A stretch of 13,617 nt of DNA from Desulforhopalus sp. (GTDB lineage: Bacteria > Desulfobacterota > Desulfobulbia > Desulfobulbales > Desulfocapsaceae). How positions within the stretch are numbered: position 1 is the stretch's first letter; each line of letters opens with the position of its first letter. The translations under genes were made by a program, and so were the position numbers. Shown here piece after piece: positions 1-7,734 of this stretch. The notes under the pieces were generated by a model. That model had not been told where the DNA came from and did no database searches. It saw only the letters and a list, made by a program, of their open reading frames with translations. The stretch spans positions 1 to 13,617 of the forward strand of contig JALNVI010000072.1 in NCBI GenBank assembly GCA_023231425.1, written 5' to 3'.

Positions 1-66
1 CCCCGTGGTGACAATATGGCGCGTATGTTTCGCGGGTTATCGGTGTTTCGTATTCGGTTACGGTTG

Positions 67-190
67 CACCGTTATTGTTACGTTTACCGGTACCGTGTAG
101 ACAAGGCATGCCTTGTCTCTACAACACCATTGCTGAAATCACTGTTGTGACGATTTTTCACCAATGATGTGTAAGGTCACCGGTATCACC
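67..190. repeat. Palindrome-containing dispersed repeat, left copy
   Basis: This intergenic element matches 13465-13594 in the same orientation, with about ten mismatches by eye plus a 6-bp length difference. Its core is a perfect 20-bp palindrome, AGACAAGGCATGCCTTGTCT (99-118). An outer GTA (97-99) and CTAC (119-122) show that two bases have been lost from the left arm of an originally longer palindrome. To the right, ACAACA (121-126) can pair with a downstream TGTTGT, and GTGA with TCAC around the run of T's. To the left, 30-95 is a degenerate 6-base-period run of GTTATCG/GTTACG-like units. It resembles small palindromic intergenic repeats (REP/MITE class) known in many bacteria. No transposase or RAYT gene is in the window, so mobility is inferred only from the two copies. 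Confidence 0.8.
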
Positions 191-465
191 ATTGCGATCA
201 ATTTTACATCCTGTTTATCCATCACCCAAAAAGATGTCCACGCAGTCGCGTTCTTTGGTCAATACAAAATGTAAAGATAGAACAACAGCAATTCTTTGTT
301 TAATTTTAAAATCTTTTTTAAAGTTTTTTGCCTTTATTCGCATGTTTCGAGCTTTTATTCGTTGGCAAAAAGTTTTTCGCTGTTCCGTCTTTTGCTTTTC
401 CCTGTCTCCCGTCCCCCTTTTGAATCCGCCACTACAAAATGTAAATGGTGTAACCGGCATTTCCT
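191..465. other. AT-rich non-coding region downstream of prmA
   Basis: No supported gene lies in positions 1-465. After the repeat, 191-465 is AT-rich with T-runs on the + strand. The 13-mer TACAAAATGTAAA occurs twice in direct orientation, at 263-275 and 433-445, bracketing about 170 bases. Open frames here are lysine/arginine- or phenylalanine-rich by composition, start without ribosome binding sites and overlap the 3' end of prmA. I regard them as spurious. No clear hairpin-plus-T-run terminator for prmA was found. Confidence 0.5.
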
Positions 466-1365
466 TTACTCCCGGACAAACCGCAGCGCCACCCATTCCT
501 TGCCAATGCGCTCGCCCACCTGCCGCAATCCAAGACAGGAAAAGACCCGCTGGATATTTTCCGTCTGCATGCCCCCGAGAATTCCCGAGAGGACCAGAGA
601 ACCGCCCGGTGCCAGCCGCGCAACGAGATCCATGGACATGGCGAGCAGGACATTATGCACGATGTTGGCCGCCACGATGTCAAACTCCCCCTCCAGTTTT
701 TCAAGCGGAGTTGCCACTACCTCCATCTTCCCGGCGAGACCGTTGGCCTTCACATTAGAAATTGCGGCGGAAACGGCCTCGGGGTCGTTATCAATTCCCA
801 GCACCCGTTCCGCCCCAAAAAGCAGCCCGGCCATGCCGAGGATACCGGTTCCGGTCCCCACATCAAGCAGGGTCTTCGCCCCCTCTCCGACCGCCTCACG
901 GATAAGTTCCATGGTGAAGGATGTGGTATCGTGGAGGCCTGTACCAAAGGCCATGCCGGGGTCCATGGTGATTACCTGCTCCCCTTCCTGCGGTTGATAC
1001 TCCTCCCAGCTGGGAGAAATCACCAGTCCGTCAACAATGGAGAAGGGAGCAAAAGACTTCTTCCAGTTTGCCATCCAGTCCTGATCTTCCACCACCTCAT
1101 ACCGCACCACCCCGCCGGAACAGCCGGTGGTTGACTCCAGTTCGGCAAGATACCCCCGCACCTTCAAGAGAATCTCCTCCCGTTCATCTTCAGCGATGTC
1201 AGCCTGTTCAAGCCAGGCGGAAACCGTTCCCCATCCCGGCTCATCAGGCGCGCCACTCTCCACAGCCACAGAGAAGGCACCCATCAAAAAATCGCCAAGG
1301 GCATCACTCAGCGCCGGATTCGCATCTACAATAATCTTCAGCCAGTTCTTCTTTTTTCCTTCCAT
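466..1365 (-). CDS. prmA: Ribosomal protein L11 methyltransferase
   Basis: This is an S-adenosylmethionine-dependent cytoplasmic enzyme that methylates ribosomal protein L11. The 299-residue product is close to E. coli PrmA (about 293). The N-terminal substrate-recognition domain begins with WLKIIVDAN (8-16). The PrmA signature FGTGLHDTT lies at 140-148, SAM motif I LLDVGTGTG at 166-174, the acidic ribose-binding motif IDNDPEAV from 191, and motif IV ANIVHN at 233-238. The frame is open upstream to 1506, but I chose the ATG at 1365. It matches the family start, is preceded by a purine-rich GGAAAAGAGAA, and avoids overlapping the divergent letA. Alternative upstream starts such as 1446 would run through the intergenic promoter region. 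It is monocistronic as far as seen and divergent from letA. Confidence 0.93.
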   Translation of the reverse strand: MEGKKKNWLKIIVDANPALSDALGDFLMGAFSVAVESGAPDEPGWGTVSAWLEQADIAEDEREEILLKVRGYLAELESTTGCSGGVVRYEVVEDQDWMANWKKSFAPFSIVDGLVISPSWEEYQPQEGEQVITMDPGMAFGTGLHDTTSFTMELIREAVGEGAKTLLDVGTGTGILGMAGLLFGAERVLGIDNDPEAVSAAISNVKANGLAGKMEVVATPLEKLEGEFDIVAANIVHNVLLAMSMDLVARLAPGGSLVLSGILGGMQTENIQRVFSCLGLRQVGERIGKEWVALRFVRE

Positions 1366-1406
1366 TTCTCTTTTCCAAACGTTATTTGCCTGCAATGACA
1401 ATTTGT

Positions 1407-1436
1407 TCTTTATACGGTATAAAGAGGGGGTATAAT
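1407..1436 (+). promoter_or_regulatory. Putative letA promoter with overlapping palindromic operator
   Basis: A consensus -10 box TATAAT lies at 1431-1436, with a -35-like TTTATA at 1409-1414 (16-bp spacer), about 45 bases before the letA ATG. The -35 region lies inside a perfect inverted repeat with 9-bp arms, TCTTTATAC (1407-1415) and GTATAAAGA (1417-1425), around a single G. A dyad of this size over a promoter in a divergent prmA/letA region is typical of a repressor operator. Because it is symmetric, it also puts a TATAAA on the minus strand that could serve prmA. This is promoter assignment by eye; no regulator is identified. Confidence 0.45.
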
Positions 1437-1481
1437 TTCCCCTCATAATCAAAAAATCAAGAGTTTCCCCTGCGTACAATA

Positions 1482-2777
1482 ATGAGCAACGACGATTCCA
1501 CACCACAGATTCTTTATGCCTGCCCCGACTGCGACCTTCTGGTCAGCGGCGCATCCCTCAAACCCGGACACTCGCTCTGCTGTCCGCGCTGCGGGCGGCG
1601 ACTGGCAAGACGGGGTCGCAACAGTGTGATGAAGGCACTTGCCACTTCACTGAGCGGGCTGCTGCTCTTTTTCCCCGCCCTGCTGTTGCCTCTGCTGCAG
1701 CTGGACGCCTTCGGGTTCGAAGACTCCGCCAATCTGCTGGAATCCATACTACACCTCTTTGGGATGAAATACTATTTTGTCGCCCTCGCCGTCTCTTTCT
1801 CAGCAGCCATTCTCCCCCTTTTAACCCTTTTGTTCAGTTTTATGGTCAGCTTCAATCTCTTTTTCCACCGCAGAAGCCGCTGGACAGGGAGTATCTTCCG
1901 CGCCTGGCTGCAGCTCACTGACTGGGCAATGCTTGATGTTTACCTTCTCAGCATTCTTGTCTCCATTATCAAGATGCTGCCCATAGCTCAAATCCAATAT
2001 CTGGCCGGTTTTTTCTGTTTTATTGTTCTCGTACTGCTGGTTCTGGGGACCTCAGCAGTTATCGACAAGGATATGTTCTGGATGAAAATTGAAGCCCTTT
2101 CCCCCGGAGCCCCTGTTCCTCTCATTTTTAAAGAAAGCGAGGGTGAGACCGCCGCGGAACACGACATTGTTCTCTGCCACACCTGCCACAAACTGCTCGC
2201 AGGGAGCTGGAGCGGGAAACCGTGCCCGCGCTGCGGCTCCACCGTCCACCGCCGCAAGCCGCAGTCGAAGTCCCGCACCACGGTCCTCGTCATCAGCGCT
2301 GTCCTGCTGCTCTTTCCAGCCAATCTGCTGCCGATCATGCAGGTAGACTTCTTCGGTTCAGAGCAAAACTCCACTATCATCGACGGCATCATCTACTTTT
2401 TTCACACCGGTTCCTATTTCGTCGGTGCAGTCATTCTCTGCGCCTCTGTACTGGTACCGGTCTTCAAGGTGATCGGACTGACCATCCTGCTGCTCAACCG
2501 CAGTCTGCCGGAAGCCTCACTGCGCCGCAAGACAAAGATGTATCGCTTCATCACCTTTATCGGCCGCTGGTCGATGCTTGATATCTTCGTCATCTCGCTG
2601 ATGGCAGCAATGGTCGACTTCGGCTTCGTCAGCACCACCTGGGCCGCCCCTGGCTGCACCTGGTTCTGCATCGTTGTCACCCTTACCATGACCGCCGCAG
2701 AAACCTTCGATCCGCGAACCATGTGGGATCGTACACTTTTTCTTTCATCCTCGCATTCATCCTCACATTCATCATGA
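1482..2777 (+). CDS. letA: LetA/PqiA-family integral inner-membrane protein
   Basis: This 431-residue member of the PqiA/LetA (formerly YebS) family is the inner-membrane partner of an MCE lipid-transport tunnel. It is two tandem PqiA modules. Each has a zinc-ribbon-like cysteine pair set (CPDC 14-17 with CPRC 34-37; CHTC 232-235 with CPRC 248-251) followed by several hydrophobic helices. The first module starts its helices at about residue 50. The second contains LLLFPANLLPIMQVDFFG, very like E. coli PqiA/LetA, and ends TFDPRTMWDR. The extreme C-terminus is a low-complexity SSSHSSSHSS tail that is not a family feature. The ATG at 1482 has only a poor Shine-Dalgarno sequence, but the N-terminal cysteine motif needs a start here. 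The gene overlaps letB by ATGA, implying translational coupling. It is called LetA rather than PqiA because its partner has seven MCE domains. Confidence 0.9.
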   Translation: MSNDDSTPQILYACPDCDLLVSGASLKPGHSLCCPRCGRRLARRGRNSVMKALATSLSGLLLFFPALLLPLLQLDAFGFEDSANLLESILHLFGMKYYFVALAVSFSAAILPLLTLLFSFMVSFNLFFHRRSRWTGSIFRAWLQLTDWAMLDVYLLSILVSIIKMLPIAQIQYLAGFFCFIVLVLLVLGTSAVIDKDMFWMKIEALSPGAPVPLIFKESEGETAAEHDIVLCHTCHKLLAGSWSGKPCPRCGSTVHRRKPQSKSRTTVLVISAVLLLFPANLLPIMQVDFFGSEQNSTIIDGIIYFFHTGSYFVGAVILCASVLVPVFKVIGLTILLLNRSLPEASLRRKTKMYRFITFIGRWSMLDIFVISLMAAMVDFGFVSTTWAAPGCTWFCIVVTLTMTAAETFDPRTMWDRTLFLSSSHSSSHSS

Positions 2778-5473
2778 CTCAAAAACCTGCCATCTTGAGA
2801 AATCGTGGCATCTCGCCGATCTGGAGTCTGCCAATCGTGGCAGCCATCATCTGCGGATCCCTGTTGTGGCACGCCTATCAGAACGCTGGCATCGACATCA
2901 CCCTGATACTGCACAGCGCCAGCGGTGTCACCGCTGGCAAAACTAAAGTAATGGTACGCGGCATCCCGGTGGGGACCGTGACCGAAATCACCCCGGATCT
3001 CAAGCAGTCCCGCCTTGTGGCCACCTTGAAGATGGATTCACAGGTGAAAAACGCGCTGATAGAAGACACTGTTTTCTGGGTGGTGCGGCCCCAGCTCTCA
3101 GCATCTTCAATAACCGGGCTGGAGACTATCTTTTCCGGCTCCTACATCGATATGCAGAAAGGAGTGTCCGAGACCTTCCGCCGAGAGTTCATCGCCTCTG
3201 AAGAGCCGCCACCTCCACCGAAAAACACCCCTGGCCTGCACGTTCAGCTCAAGGCCGACGAACTCGGCTCCCTTCAGGCGGGCAGCGGCATTTATTTCAG
3301 CAACGTCCTCATCGGCGAAGTTGAACAGACCCAGCTCAGCGATGACTCCTCCGTCATTATCCAGGCACTGATCAAACCACACTATGAAAGGCTGGTTCAT
3401 CTCGGCAGCCGTTTTTGCAACGCCAGCGGACTGGATATCCACGGCACACTCTCCGGTGTCGAGGTCCATGTGGAATCACTGGCTGCCCTGCTGCGCGGCG
3501 GAATCCAGCTCTTTACTCCGACCGCCGAAGAGAAAAGCCCGCTGGCAAAAGACGGGGACTCATTCAACCTCTATGCCAACTCTGCCGCAGCGGAATACGG
3601 CCTGCCACTCACCCTCAGCCTCACCTCAAGTGACGGTATTATTGAAGGAGTCACCAAAGTAATGTATCGCGGACTGGTGGCCGGAGTGGTGAAATCAGTG
3701 AAGATGAACCGTGATGAATCCCCAAAGATTACCGCCCATATTCAGCTCGACCCGCAGGCAGAACAAGTTCTTCGTGACTCGTCTACCTTCTGGATGGTGA
3801 AGACCAGACTCAGCCCCGCCGGGGTCGATAACCTTGACCGGTTGATCAGCGGAGCCTACATCACCTTCAGCCCCGGCAAAGGAAAGTTCCGCGACCACTT
3901 CACCCTGCTGCCCACACCGCCGCCACAGCTCCCTCTGCGCCCCGGCAGGAGCCTTTACCTCACCTCCACCGACACCTCGAAGGTCACTGAAGGTTCTCCG
4001 GTCTCCTATAAGAATATCCAGGTTGGCGAAGTGGTAGCAATCACTGTCGAGGGGAACAGCGGAAAGTTGAAAACCCACATCTACCTTTACGAAGAGTACC
4101 TCCACCTCCTCAACCGCAGCAGCGTCTTCTGGCTGCAGTCCGGGGTGAAGGTGAAGGCCAGTGCCCGTACCGGACTCAGCGTGGAGACCGGGCCGCTGGC
4201 CACCATGCTCTTCGGCGGCATCAGCTTTACTACTCCGCAGCAGGAGAAGGCAATTCAAGAAGGTGACAGCTTCCCGCTTTACTCCGACTATGGAAAAGCA
4301 ACTGCCGTGACACCCGTCCTGCAGCAGAAGGGGCGCCTCATCCAGCTCATCGCAGAGAAAAGTTTATCACTCTCCATCGGTGCGCCCCTCCTTTATAAGA
4401 GTGTGCAGATTGGCGAGATACGCGATTTCCGTCTCGATAAAAAGGGTAAAATCCTTATTGACGCACTGGTCTATAAAAGCTTCGACAAACTGGTCACTGA
4501 CGGCTCCCGCTTCTACTACGCCGGCGGCGTGCAGGTGAGCGCCGGACTGAGCGGACTGGACGTCCACACCGATTCGCTGCTTGCCATGGCAGCCGGCGGT
4601 ATCAGCATGGTCAATATCGCCGATGCCTGGCCGAAAGAGAAGGGACAGCCGTGGCAGCTCTACACAGATCTCAATGAAGCAAAAGACGCCGACGGCTTCG
4701 GGGTCACCGTTATTCTGTCTGATACGGCGGGGCTGCGCGAGCAGAGTCCGGTAATATATAAAGGCATCAGCATCGGCCGGGTCCTCTCCCTCAAACTCGA
4801 CAGGAAGATGAAGAATGTGCAGGCGAGGTTACGCATCCAGCGCGAGGCCCGAGACCTCTTCCGGGAAGGAACCCTGCTGTGGGTGGAAGGGGCAGAGATT
4901 AGCATGACCGGAGTGAAAAATCCGCAGGCACTGCTCTTCGGCGCCCACCTCTCCCTCCTGCCCGGGAACGGCAAATCGCTCGACAACTACATCGTCCTTG
5001 ACAGAGCACCCCTTGGCGATATTGCCAATGCCGAGGGACTCGGCCTTGTACTGGAAACCACCCACCTCGGCTCAATCAGTGTCGGTTCACCGGTCTATTA
5101 CCGAGAAATCAAGGTCGGCGAGGTAACCGGTTACGAACTTTCTCCTACCTTTCAAAAGGTGCAGATCTTCATCTCCATAAAATCCCGCTTCGCCCCAATT
5201 GTCCGCGAGAATACCCACTTCTGGAACATCAGCGGAGCACGAATTGAGGGTGGAATTTTCTCTGGGGTAACAGTGCAGACCGGCTCCCTCGAATCGATGA
5301 TCAAGGGTGGCATCGCCTTCGCCACCCCCGATAACAAGAAGGCCAGCAGACGGGCGAAACCGGGGCAGCTTTATATTCTGCATGAAACCCAGGAAGAGGA
5401 GTGGCTGGACTGGGAACCGGATGTACGGATTCTGGAAAAAGAAGATGCTGGCAAGTATCTAAAAAAAAGCTGA
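2774..5473 (+). CDS. letB: LetB-type MCE-domain lipid-transport protein (seven MCE domains)
   Basis: This 899-residue protein corresponds to E. coli LetB (YebT/MAM7, about 877 residues). LetB assembles as a hexameric stack of MCE rings forming a periplasm-spanning hydrophobic tunnel for lipids between the membranes. One N-terminal transmembrane helix (about 15-33, after a RGISPIW motif like the E. coli protein's RRISPFW) is followed by seven MCE repeats starting near residues 40, 154, 276, 391, 520, 641 and 755. Each has the YxxIxVGxV-type strand. The C-terminus, IKGGIAFATP followed by QLYILHETQEEEW, closely matches E. coli YebT. PqiB has only three MCE domains, so this is not PqiB. The frame is open to 2723, but the ATG at 2774 overlaps the letA stop as ATGA and gives the family N-terminus. 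Upstream initiation would add an extra hydrophobic stretch. Confidence 0.93.
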   Translation: MTQKPAILRNRGISPIWSLPIVAAIICGSLLWHAYQNAGIDITLILHSASGVTAGKTKVMVRGIPVGTVTEITPDLKQSRLVATLKMDSQVKNALIEDTVFWVVRPQLSASSITGLETIFSGSYIDMQKGVSETFRREFIASEEPPPPPKNTPGLHVQLKADELGSLQAGSGIYFSNVLIGEVEQTQLSDDSSVIIQALIKPHYERLVHLGSRFCNASGLDIHGTLSGVEVHVESLAALLRGGIQLFTPTAEEKSPLAKDGDSFNLYANSAAAEYGLPLTLSLTSSDGIIEGVTKVMYRGLVAGVVKSVKMNRDESPKITAHIQLDPQAEQVLRDSSTFWMVKTRLSPAGVDNLDRLISGAYITFSPGKGKFRDHFTLLPTPPPQLPLRPGRSLYLTSTDTSKVTEGSPVSYKNIQVGEVVAITVEGNSGKLKTHIYLYEEYLHLLNRSSVFWLQSGVKVKASARTGLSVETGPLATMLFGGISFTTPQQEKAIQEGDSFPLYSDYGKATAVTPVLQQKGRLIQLIAEKSLSLSIGAPLLYKSVQIGEIRDFRLDKKGKILIDALVYKSFDKLVTDGSRFYYAGGVQVSAGLSGLDVHTDSLLAMAAGGISMVNIADAWPKEKGQPWQLYTDLNEAKDADGFGVTVILSDTAGLREQSPVIYKGISIGRVLSLKLDRKMKNVQARLRIQREARDLFREGTLLWVEGAEISMTGVKNPQALLFGAHLSLLPGNGKSLDNYIVLDRAPLGDIANAEGLGLVLETTHLGSISVGSPVYYREIKVGEVTGYELSPTFQKVQIFISIKSRFAPIVRENTHFWNISGARIEGGIFSGVTVQTGSLESMIKGGIAFATPDNKKASRRAKPGQLYILHETQEEEWLDWEPDVRILEKEDAGKYLKKS

Positions 5474-5488
5474 AAAAGGGGTGAGACC

Positions 5489-6043
5489 ATGCAGCAGGAA
5501 ACGAAACACCTTCTGAGCTATGGCAAATTAAACGACTTCCTTACCGGAGAAGAAAAGGTGGACACCGATGACGAACGTGTCCGCCAGCAACTCGCACGGA
5601 TGCTGGTAGAGGAGAAGAACTTTGCACGAGAGGAGTTGCTTGGCGGGGAGATAATCACCACAACCATCTCCGGACGGGCAGTGACCTCATTTCTTGACCT
5701 CATCGCCTTCTGCGGAGAAACACCTTTGATGGTGCTGCGTTGCGCTCCGGGATCGCTGGTCAGCCGGGAGCGCTCAGCAATTGCCGCCGCGCGGGTATGG
5801 CACCCGCAGTTTTGTCTGCCCCTTGCCGTCGTTTTCAACGGGCAGGATGCCGAGGTTCTTGAGACAGACAGTGGCAGAGTTCTCAGACATGGTTTACACT
5901 CTCTCCCTTCACGGGAGATGCTTGAACAGCAGTGGCTTCCCTGCCCGTTACTCCCTGGCCCGTCGGGAGCAAAACGGGAGCGTGAATTACGTATCTTAAA
6001 CGCCTTCGATCTACCGCAGTGTATTATCGATTTAAAGAAATAA
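5489..6043 (+). CDS. Small HsdR N-terminal-domain-like protein (PF13588 type), function unknown
   Basis: This 184-residue soluble protein starts 15 bases after letB, with a good Shine-Dalgarno AAGGGGTGAG before the ATG, so it is probably cotranscribed with letAB. An N-terminal helical part (about 10-50, with RQQLARMLVEEKNFAREELL) resembles the start of type I restriction R-subunit N-domains. The core VTSFLDLIAF, then MVLRCAPGSLVSRERSAIAA and LPLAVVFNGQDAEVLETDSG, fits the small stand-alone HsdR-N-like proteins I recall from deltaproteobacteria. In that fold, a beta-strand normally carries an acidic-x-Lys nuclease pair. Here the strand reads VLRC, so the lysine is missing and nuclease activity is doubtful. 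No HsdM or HsdS is nearby, so this is not a restriction system. Family assignment is from memory of motifs; the role is unknown. Confidence 0.7.
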   Translation: MQQETKHLLSYGKLNDFLTGEEKVDTDDERVRQQLARMLVEEKNFAREELLGGEIITTTISGRAVTSFLDLIAFCGETPLMVLRCAPGSLVSRERSAIAAARVWHPQFCLPLAVVFNGQDAEVLETDSGRVLRHGLHSLPSREMLEQQWLPCPLLPGPSGAKRERELRILNAFDLPQCIIDLKK

Positions 6044-6050
6044 CGAGGAG

Positions 6051-6166
6051 CCTTGAAACATCTTGTATTTCCTTCCTCTTCGAGACACAGGAGGGCTTTT
6101 ACCGCAGGTATAATTTTGATTGTAACGAAGAAGATGGACGATTATTCAAGGTCCCCGATAATAATT
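6051..6166 (+). repeat. Dispersed intergenic repeat, copy A
   Basis: This copy begins 8 bases after the stop of the HsdR-N gene. It shares with copies B and C the blocks CCTTGAA, CTTGTATTTC, CAGGAGG, TTTAC-GCAGG and ATAA-TTTGAT. With copy C it also shares a 3' half containing GTAACGAAGAAGA, CGATTA and GTCCCC-AATAATT. A TTG-initiated frame (6053-6175, 40 codons) reads through it with GAGGAG just upstream. Its start LKHLVFP and segment RRAFTAGIILI parallel the frames in copies B and C. It separates the letAB operon from the DAHP synthase gene. I cannot tell from three copies whether the peptide or the DNA/RNA is what is conserved. Confidence 0.75.
6116..6145 (+). promoter_or_regulatory. Promoter-like boxes in repeat copy A, upstream of DAHP synthase
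   Basis: A -35-like TTGATT (6116-6121) and -10-like GATTAT (6140-6145) are separated by 18 bases. They lie about 55 bases before the DAHP synthase start. The same arrangement with the same spacer occurs in copy C, upstream of the CYTH gene. A separate consensus TATAAT at 6109-6114 has no convincing -35 partner. This is sequence resemblance only. Confidence 0.3.
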
Positions 6167-6199
6167 AAGGCGTAAAACCTTCGAAACACAGGAATGGCA

Positions 6200-7549
6200 A
6201 TGACGACTGAACAGAAAAACTGGAACAAATCAAGCTGGCGAAACTTCAACGCCCTGCAACAACCCCTCTGGCCCAGTGAAGAGGAGGAACAAAAGGTGCG
6301 GAACAAACTCTCCCTGCTGCCACCGCTGGTCTTTGCCGGAGAGATTCGCTCTCTCAAGAAACAACTTGCTGACGCTGTGGACGGCAACGCCTTCCTCCTC
6401 CAGGGTGGCGACTGCTCTGAAAACTTCAGCAATGTCACTGCACTCAATATCCGCGAAAAGCTGAAAGTACTGCTGCAAATGTCTGTCGTTCTCACGTACG
6501 CTGGCGGAATCCCGATTATCAAGCTGGGCCGTATCGCCGGCCAGTTCGCCAAGCCGCGATCCTCCGACATGGAGACCAGGGACGGCGTCGAACTTCCCTC
6601 TTATCGCGGAGACATGGTCAACGGTGCGGAGTTCACCGAGGCGGCCCGTACCCCCAATCCAAAGAACATGCTTCAGGGCTATAACATGGCGGCATCGACC
6701 CTCAATCTGCTGCGCGCCTTCACCCACGGTGGTTTCGGCTCCCTGCAGCGGGTGCAGGCGTGGAATCAGGAATTTGTCGCAGCCTCTCCAATGGGTCGCA
6801 GTTATAATCGCCTCGCCAAACAGATCAGTCAGGCAATTCAATTCATGGAGACCATTGGCATCAGCTCAGAGCTGCCGCAGATCAATCAAACCCAGTTCTA
6901 CACCTCCCATGAGGCGCTGCTGCTGGGGTATGAAGAGTCTCTCACCCGTCTCGACCACATCACTGAACAGTGGTATGACTGCTCCGCTCACCTTGTATGG
7001 ATTGGAGAACGTACCCGCCAGATCGATGGAGCCCATGTGGAATTTCTGCGCGGAGTTCACAACCCCCTGGGGCTGAAACTCGGGCCAAAACACGACATCG
7101 ACGAAGTGAAACGGCTGATCAACGTCCTCAATCCAGATAATGAAAAGGGACGGCTGACCATCATCACCCGCCTCGGCAAAGACAATGTGGAGAAAGTGCT
7201 GCCGCCGCTGCTGCGGGAGATAAAACGGGAGGGCATGCATGTGGTCTGGAGCTGTGACCCGATGCACGCCAACACCTACACCGCCAGTTCCGGTCATAAG
7301 ACCAGAAATTTCAACGATATCGTCTCTGAGATCACGTGCTTCTTTGAAACCCACTGGGCAGAGGGGACAATTCCCGGTGGGATTCACCTGGAAATGACCG
7401 GCAATGAGGTTACTGAGTGCACCGGCGGTGCCCATAATATCGTTGATGAAGAGTTGTCGCAGAACTACGAAACCACCTGTGACCCACGCCTCAATTCGGA
7501 ACAAAGTCTTGAGGTCGCTTTTCAGATTGCTGACATGATTCGCAGATGA
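6200..7549 (+). CDS. Class II 3-deoxy-7-phosphoheptulonate (DAHP) synthase
   Basis: This enzyme catalyses the first shikimate-pathway step in the cytoplasm, condensing phosphoenolpyruvate and erythrose 4-phosphate to DAHP for aromatic amino acids. The 449 residues match the plant/Mycobacterium (AroG) class II type rather than the E. coli class I type. The metal ligands are visible: Cys72 (GGDCSE), His356 (CDPMHANT), Glu398 (HLEMTG) and Asp428 (CDPRLN), with spacing like the M. tuberculosis enzyme. Other class signatures include LPPLVFAGEI, LPSYRGDMVNG, SHEALLLGYE and WIGERTRQIDGAH. Two ATGs compete. The one at 6194 directly abuts ACAGGA, whereas 6200 sits 6 bases after it, so I chose 6200. 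The gene appears monocistronic, with repeat copy A upstream and a strong terminator downstream. It has no obvious extra regulatory domain. Confidence 0.95.
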   Translation: MTTEQKNWNKSSWRNFNALQQPLWPSEEEEQKVRNKLSLLPPLVFAGEIRSLKKQLADAVDGNAFLLQGGDCSENFSNVTALNIREKLKVLLQMSVVLTYAGGIPIIKLGRIAGQFAKPRSSDMETRDGVELPSYRGDMVNGAEFTEAARTPNPKNMLQGYNMAASTLNLLRAFTHGGFGSLQRVQAWNQEFVAASPMGRSYNRLAKQISQAIQFMETIGISSELPQINQTQFYTSHEALLLGYEESLTRLDHITEQWYDCSAHLVWIGERTRQIDGAHVEFLRGVHNPLGLKLGPKHDIDEVKRLINVLNPDNEKGRLTIITRLGKDNVEKVLPPLLREIKREGMHVVWSCDPMHANTYTASSGHKTRNFNDIVSEITCFFETHWAEGTIPGGIHLEMTGNEVTECTGGAHNIVDEELSQNYETTCDPRLNSEQSLEVAFQIADMIRR

Positions 7550-7567
7550 CAAGGCGAAGAAATTCCC

Positions 7568-7601
7568 GCCGTCTGCGGTTTCGACCGCAGACGGCTTTTT
7601 T
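7568..7601 (+). terminator. Intrinsic terminator of the DAHP synthase gene
   Basis: A perfect GC-rich stem, GCCGTCTGCGG (7568-7578) with CCGCAGACGGC (7585-7595), is closed by one further T-A pair over a TTCG tetraloop. It is followed immediately by six T's (7596-7601). It lies 19 bases after the DAHP synthase stop and is a textbook Rho-independent terminator on the + strand. Confidence 0.95.
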
Positions 7602-7630
7602 CTCAAACGCTCCCACCAGCATCCGGGTTT

Positions 7631-7729
7631 CTTGAAACAGCTTGTATTTCATTTAGATCACAGGAGGAGATTTATTGCAGGAATAGCAATTATATACCTG
7701 CGGTAAATTTCATCCTGTGAATACAGCTG
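7631..7729. repeat. Dispersed intergenic repeat, copy B, folded as a long inverted repeat
   Basis: The left half carries the same blocks as copies A and C (TTGAAAC, CTTGTATTTC, CACAGGAGGA, TTTATTGCAGG). The right half is a second half-element in inverted orientation. Arms 7659-7681 and 7697-7719 are each 23 bases around a 15-base loop. Counting G-U wobbles, 22 of 23 positions can pair in RNA. Pairing can resume outside with CAGCTTGTATT (7638-7648) against AATACAGCTG (7720-7729), across an unpaired stretch on the left. The copy-A/C 3' half is missing. A TTG frame (7632-7706) encodes LKQLVFH then RRRFIAGIAII. The element sits between the DAHP synthase terminator and the end of the convergent cyclase-like gene, like the palindromic BIME arrangements of enterobacteria. 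Confidence 0.8.
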
Positions 7730-7734
7730 CCGAA

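Noticed and set aside
215..496. A 93-codon minus-strand frame downstream of prmA
   Set aside because: It overlaps the prmA coding end, has Lys/Arg-rich compositional bias and no recognisable domain.
192..997. Long + strand frames of 188 and 233 codons opposite the prmA 3' end
   Set aside because: They are antisense shadows of prmA extended through low-complexity AT-rich sequence, with no ribosome binding site and no family resemblance.
5489..6043. Remnant of a type I restriction-modification locus
   Set aside because: There is no HsdM, HsdS or helicase sequence, and the gene is full length for the small stand-alone family with an intact start and stop.
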